Below, one piece after another: positions 58,930 through 64,000 of a stretch of 64,000 bases of DNA. The notes under the pieces were generated by a model, which saw only the letters and a program-made list of their open reading frames with translations, did not search any database and was not told the origin of the DNA. The position numbers and the translations under genes are program-made. How positions within the stretch are numbered: position 1 is the stretch's first letter; each line of letters opens with the position of its first letter. Location of the stretch: positions 1,605,694 through 1,669,693 of the forward strand of contig PDUO01000001.1 of the NCBI GenBank assembly GCA_003008705.1. Reading direction: 5' to 3'. Origin of the DNA: Pezicula radicicola (Eukaryota; Ascomycota; Leotiomycetes; Helotiales; Dermateaceae).

Positions 58930-60238
58930 CTTGAAAGATTTCACAAGCTATACGGCTGCGTAGCTCACGGTGTCTCCAAGACCTCAGCACATGCGAACCC
59001 GGGCCAGCTCCCTCGCCACAAATAACAAGGCAAGTCCCCAGATCTAGTCGTCCAATACCATCTGCATAAATAGGATGTTGAATGTTCCAATTGCGTCAAT
59101 GAGTCTCTGACTGTATAGCCGTGCAGCTAGCGGACTTGACAATTCTTAGTCGCGATCGTGAGGCTGAGGACAATCTTGATCGCGTTGAAGGGCCCGGACG
59201 GTCTTGGAGGAATCAATTTTGCATCCATTCAAGGGAAAGGTTGAACAGGGTATTCGCACAGTAGATGTGATCCGTGTCGATATTGTAAGTATGGATTATC
59301 GGGAGGTGATCGAGGATGTTCTAGCAGTAGTCGGCTGGAAGCGGAGCGCGCGCGAGAATGATCTCCCGTCAAAGGCAAAGGCAAAAGTCAAAGTGAGATG
59401 GAGAAGCGACCTAGCTATGTACTGTACAGTTGATTAAACTCGAGTCACGTTTGATTATTTTGAAACATTGAATTCTAATGAACATCTGTTGTTTTGTAAC
59501 CTGTATATTCTGATTCGGTGTCAGCTGTTCTCAGGGGCTTTTCATCATGTGTACGAAAGTTACCTACTCGTGTCCAATCCAAAAGTCTAAGCAAGGCTAT
59601 CATAAGGTCTAGATCATACTGTAAGAGGTGATAGGGCTCAGAGCCTCTCTACCACCACTCGTCATTTTGCCTCAGCTGTACAAGTAGCAGCCAGCTGGAT
59701 ACTGACAATCACTTACTTCACAGGGAGGAATGCTTGACGCAAACGGAGCTTTACTGACCTGCCCTATCACTGCTGCCACATTGGGAATTGATCATGGGCT
59801 CCGTATGAAATTACAGTATCTCAAGTAGTCAGTAGGTAGGCAATGTGGGACAGAATGACTACAAAGCATCGCGATCACAGTCTGCCAGTATGTAGCGTAT
59901 GTAACTGGCGCGTCAGAGAACTCAGATTCGAGGTCTTGTTCAAGGGGAAAATAAAAACTTTTTATGCAATATACTCTCACATGTAAATTTGTAGGTAACA
60001 ATATTATTAGTATAATTAATGGAAGGTAGGTGTGTGATGCTGCACGCTGTGATGCTTGATGCCCTTGATGCCCTGAGCCTTGAACCAGGCGCCCGGAACC
60101 TGAATTTTGCCGTAGACAGTCACGTGCCTCGGTTAGAGCGAACTAGCGCGCACTTTGCCAATTCCACTTCTCTAAACCACAAAGTTTTCGAACTTTTTTG
60201 CGCAACGACAATCAACGACAAACTCGACAATCGCCAAA
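58930..60238. promoter_or_regulatory. Divergent promoter region, carrier / eL18
   Basis: 1.3 kb without a supported gene. The right end is CT-rich before the eL18 start, as usual for ribosomal protein genes. A few short frames (59204-59437) have no domain. Confidence 0.45.
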
Positions 60239-61088
60239 ATGGGTACGTACCCATCTTCGCCTTCGTATGCAAGTGGATGACTGGTATCTCTGCGGATGCG
60301 CTTCCTTGTTAAACACTTGGAGGTGCTTCGCTGAGATCCGACTTTCTGCGCAGCTTTTCGTGTCTGTCAAGACCGATTTGCAAAGAGCATGCTTGATCAT
60401 AGGCTGACGACCGGGTGCTCTCTATAGGTATCGATCTTGACGCTCATCACGTTCGCGGCACGCACCGCAAGGCGCCAAAGAGTGACAATGTCTATCTTAA
60501 GCTGCTCGTGAAGCTCTACCGCTTCTTGGCTCGTAAGTTGACTGCTTTTTCGTGGAAGGATTCGAGGGCATGCTAATCCGTCGCAACAGGCCGTACCGAG
60601 TCGTCCTTCAACAAGGTCGTCCTCCGCAGACTTTTTATGTCCCGCATCAACCGACCTCCCGTTTCTCTCTCCCGAATTGTGGCCAACACATCCGAGAAGT
60701 CAAACAACAAGACTATTGTCATTATCGGTACCGTTACTGATGACAACCGTCTCTTGACCGTCCCCAAGCTCAGCGTTGCTGCTCTTCGCTTCACCGCTAC
60801 CGCCCGTGCTCGCATCATTGCTGCCGGAGGTGAGGTCTTGACCTTGGATCAGTTGGCTCTCCGTGCACCAACCGGAAGCAACACCCTCCTCCTCAGAGGA
60901 CCAAAGAACGCTCGTGAAGCCGTTAAGCACTTTGGCTTTGGTCCCCACAAGCACAAGGTATGGAATAAGCGCACTTGGGGCTGGGTATCTACTGACCTTT
61001 TTTTCTACAGAAACCATACGTCGAGTCGAAGGGTCGCAAGTTCGAGAAGGCTCGTGGACGCAGGCGCTCGAGAGGTTTCAAGGTCTAG
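60239..61088 (+). CDS. rpl18: 60S ribosomal protein eL18
   Basis: Four exons: 60239..60242, 60428..60532, 60590..60957, 61011..61088; 184 residues, the normal eL18 size. The protein starts [20 protein letters not shown] and contains [51 protein letters not shown] and ends RSRGFKV, all close to other eukaryotic eL18. The first coding exon is only four bases (ATG G). Its 185-nt intron separates it from the rest; such an early intron is common in fungal ribosomal protein genes and can carry regulatory sequence. No snoRNA could be confirmed in it. Confidence 0.96.
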
Positions 61089-61412
61089 ATGTGATTCTAC
61101 TGGTGAAAATCGTGTTACACATATCTGGCTTTGGCTATTGGGATACCATAGTGGAGATGGGAGAGAGATTCGGCGGGTGTTGAAGTGTGCATGGAAGGGC
61201 GGCGCGGCGCTCTGGCTGGTTATATTTTGACACAGGGACGACAATGAGCGAATGGGCAAAATTAAAAATCACATTTCACGCGATCCACATTTAGCACTTT
61301 TGCTAGTATCTCCCAAGGCTGCGACGTGACAATGAAACAGAAACAAGTCCCCTATTCCGCTCTCTGACTTGACACGGATATTATGGTAATTATCTAATTA
61401 TATCTATACACT
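61089..61412. other. Convergent 3' region, eL18 / MRM2
   Basis: 324 bases of presumed 3' UTRs. No repeat or RNA gene is seen. Confidence 0.5.
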
Positions 61413-63035
61413 TTACACGTCTTCGAATCCCACTGCATCTGGATCCGGTTTCCAAACATCTTCACGGCTCACAGTTCCTTTCCGTCTCAAAGCCACAAAG
61501 AATGCTTCTTTGGATTCCTATTCCCATCCTCAGTCAGCAACAGAGAATGTAAACAGAGAAATATAAAACCTAGAAGACTTACACTCCTAGAAGACTCCGG
61601 CTTCTCCCTATGCACCGAACCAAACAAGGTCCTCAATTGGGCCTCGAGTAGTTTATCCTCACCTCCCTGGTAAAACTTACAAACGAAATGACCGCCCGTT
61701 CTTAAGGTATCAAAGGCGAATCGAAGGGCAGCGGCACAAAGATCCTATATAAAACAACCCCCCAATTAGAAAAACTTCGAGCATTATGTAACTCCCAAAA
61801 GGAGCCCAAGGTATGTCCCAAAGGGAATTAGGAATGGGAAGAATAAGAAAAAAACGAGACATACCATACTTCCAGCATGATCCTTAAAGTTGATACCGCT
61901 GGTATTCATCATCCTATAATACGGATCACTTAGACTTCTCTTCCAGAAACCAGTAGTTTGATCCCAGGGAGCGGACATATCACTAAGCACCACATCAACC
62001 ATTCTCCCCTCCTTCTCCTCATCAATCAACTTCTTCCTTCCACCTCTCCTCACAACCGATTTCTCCTCTACCTTCTCTCTATCCTCAACATCATCAAGCC
62101 GTTCCAAATCAATATAACTAGGTGTCTCAACCCCAATGTCCTTCGAAGTCGGAGATGTGATATCCTCAAGTACATCAACATATTGAGCTTGTATAGGTCG
62201 TCCTCGATTTGGATCACCTAGAAATCGTTTGACTTCTGCTTGTACATGTGGTGATAGGAAGTTTCCTTGGATGGTGGATACACCTTTGGGGGGTTGGGCG
62301 GGGATTATATCGATTCCTAGGATTCGTCCGCTTGGTTTGGTTCGTTCTACTGCTACCTATTTATTTTGTGAATTTTGGATTAGTAGGTAGACTTCTTCTC
62401 TCTTTTGTAGAGTATTGGGAATAGAGCTTACCTGTGACCAACTACCAGGCGCATAACCCTAAACCCCAAATCAATTAACCAGATCCAAAACGAAAACCAC
62501 CAAACTCAATCATCTACAATATACATCTCCCCGCCTCTTCCCCCTCTCACACCTCGAATTAAAGAAAGAACAAAGACTCACAAGATCCACAACCGTCTGC
62601 CCAGTTTTAAAAAGCTTATACTTAGCATCAATCTACAAAAAAACACACACACACAATAATTAGCCCAAAAGAACCAACCAAATTTTACAAGAGCAAAAAA
62701 GAGCAAAACACAAACAAACACACTTCCAACAATTTAAAAGCAGCTCGACTCTTCAAACCCTGAACCTTCGCCTCCCTAGCAAAAGAATCTCTTCCTTGTC
62801 TATTCTTCCATCTCGTTGATGATGAAGAGAATCGAATCTGCGGCTTGGTTGCAATTGTTGTCGTCTTCGAGATATTCGGATTGGGATTGGGACTGGGATT
62901 TAGATTGGGAGAGGCGCGAGGAGAGAATTGAGAAGGAAGGGTTGGTAGGAGATAGGATCTTCGTTGTTGACATAGACATCTTTGACGGGGGATACTCCGT
63001 AAGAATGCCCATGCTACATCGTGATGTGAAAGCAT
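61413..63035 (-). CDS. mrm2: Mitochondrial rRNA 2'-O-methyltransferase MRM2 (FtsJ/RrmJ family)
   Basis: Six exons: 63035..62724, 62632..62582, 62458..62432, 62356..61865, 61744..61583, 61517..61413; 382 residues. MRM2 methylates the ribose of a uridine in the peptidyl-transferase centre of the mitochondrial large rRNA. The N terminus is Arg/Ser-rich and acid-free (FLRSIPRQRCLCQQRRSYLL), a likely mitochondrial presequence. Motif I is VVDLGYAPGSWSQVAV, split by two introns. The FtsJ K-D-K-E catalytic set is visible: K in RAAFKLLEID, D in VLSDMSAPWDQ, K in HFVCKFYQGG, E in RSESKEAFFVA. A charged insert of about 50 residues precedes the SDMSAPW motif. Exon 3 codes just nine residues. An earlier in-frame ATG (63188) would add 51 residues lacking the presequence pattern, so 63035 is preferred. 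Confidence 0.92.
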
Positions 63036-64000
63036 GGCCGTGTTGGTGGTGTTGTGAGTCGCGATGTCAGTTCCTTCGTAGGTGCGAATAATAAATTTTG
63101 GGTGTAGGCGGGCAGGGCCTGATGTTGAATCTTCAGCCTTGCCTGAGGTGAGTAGCGAAGTCTCGGGAAAGCCCCTTTCTGTGTGCATGGGGGCTACATA
63201 TTTGGGCTTTAATTTAGTTGCAAGAGTACGATTGCTATTATTTGACGTTAAGAGCTGAGATGTAAATTATTTGAGTTCTGTGCAAAACTCTACAAATTCT
63301 TTGCGCATAGTTTTAATATCTTTCAAGGCTACTTTACCTGACTATTAAGTTGCTTAGATAAACTTGGTACCTCGAAAATCATATTGGGATCAAATTTATA
63401 GCAGAAAACTTCTTTCAGTATGGAGGATTAATGGACATTGTGTCTAGATCATTGGGATTGAATTCTCTAATTGGATACCATTCTCCCAAAAGAACCAAAT
63501 GCTGAACTCCATTAGTGAAGTCTTCTCCGCCAACGCCGTAAAACCTGGTATCTCATGCTCAAATAATAAACCAATCTTCATTGCCCATATCAAAAACACC
63601 ACATATATCTACATATCCTACTGAGGCAAGATTAAATTATAAGGTACAGAGAACACAAGAGGCTGGGGCCTGTGAAGATGCTGTGAAAACGCACAGTCAG
63701 TAGAGTCCTTTCTAGAAGGGAAGTAAGACTATTTCTTTCGTAGTCCAACATACCCAACCCAGAATATCACGTTTCCTAAGGTTGCTTTTCCTTTAAGCCA
63801 TCTGCTTCGACTCATCTGGATCAAAGGTAGCTGTTGGGATTTCATATCAGTTCTGCTCTTTTTGTTTATTGAGGGTATGGAAGTGCGCCGATTGTTTACC
63901 AACTTGGACTGCTGATGCTAACTTAAGGTGCGTTAGGGCATGCTTTGGCAAGCTAATGCCACACAGCTCTAATATCTCTGGGTTTAACAGATGGCTTCTA
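63036..64000. other. Right-end spacer upstream of MRM2
   Basis: MRM2 promoter and AT-rich sequence to the window edge. One pair of 18-bp family units lies near 63344-63379 (ATTAAGTTGCTTAGATAA then ACTTGGTACCTCGAAAATCA). No gene is recognised; one may begin beyond the edge. Confidence 0.5.

Noticed and set aside
60243..60427. Possible box C/D snoRNA in eL18 intron 1
   Set aside because: There is a GGATGACTGG and a GGCTGACG, but the C box is imperfect and no terminal stem was found.

Overview
The window looks like nuclear DNA of a filamentous ascomycete, most likely Leotiomycetes/Helotiales. It has 5-6 genes per 20 kb on both strands, GT-AG introns mostly of 45-75 nt, CTAAC/CTGAC-type branch points, and ascomycete-type proteins (DUF2421/ArAE_2 membrane protein, VAC7, HFI1, NASP/SIM3 chaperone, PXA-PX sorting nexin). 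The class assignment is inferred from protein resemblance; no marker gene proves it. All genes were rebuilt by joining exons in phase by eye.

Layout, left to right: PhyH dioxygenase (+); HRP1-type RNA-binding protein (-), with an unusually long ~1 kb intron; a possible small spliced gene (+) just before the GYP1 Rab-GAP (+); NASP/SIM3 histone chaperone (-), divergent from DPB2 (DNA polymerase epsilon subunit B, +), with MCB-like ACGCGT boxes between them; DUF2421/ArAE_2 membrane protein (-); AIP1 actin regulator (-); HFI1/ADA1 of SAGA (-), divergent from gamma-tubulin complex SPC98/GCP3 (+); VAC7 (-); a 3.9 kb gap; WEE1 kinase (-), divergent from DIM1 rRNA dimethylase (+); an AT-rich 2.9 kb gap; PXA-PX-Nexin_C protein (-), divergent from SUB1/PC4 (+); a decayed diaminopropionate ammonia-lyase (-), divergent from an intact 5-oxoprolinase (+); a single-RRM SR-like splicing factor (-); an APS/PAPS-type mitochondrial carrier (-); ribosomal protein eL18 (+); and the mitochondrial rRNA methyltransferase MRM2 (-).

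Most genes are housekeeping functions: RNA processing and translation (HRP1, DIM1, SR protein, eL18, MRM2), transcription and chromatin (SUB1, HFI1, NASP), cell cycle and replication (WEE1, SPC98, DPB2) and membrane traffic (GYP1, VAC7, PXA-PX). No biosynthetic cluster, virus-like element or intact transposon was found. The only hint of a functional pair is the decayed ammonia-lyase beside 5-oxoprolinase, both amino-acid salvage enzymes.

The most unusual signal is non-coding. A degenerate repeat of about 18 bp (consensus near GTAAGTTACTCAAATCAA) occurs in phase-locked short arrays in many intergenic gaps. Related sequence forms the core of three introns of DIM1 (introns 2, 4 and 6), which are visibly homologous to each other. 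This looks like an introner-like or intron-seeding repeat family and is the best candidate here for something undescribed.
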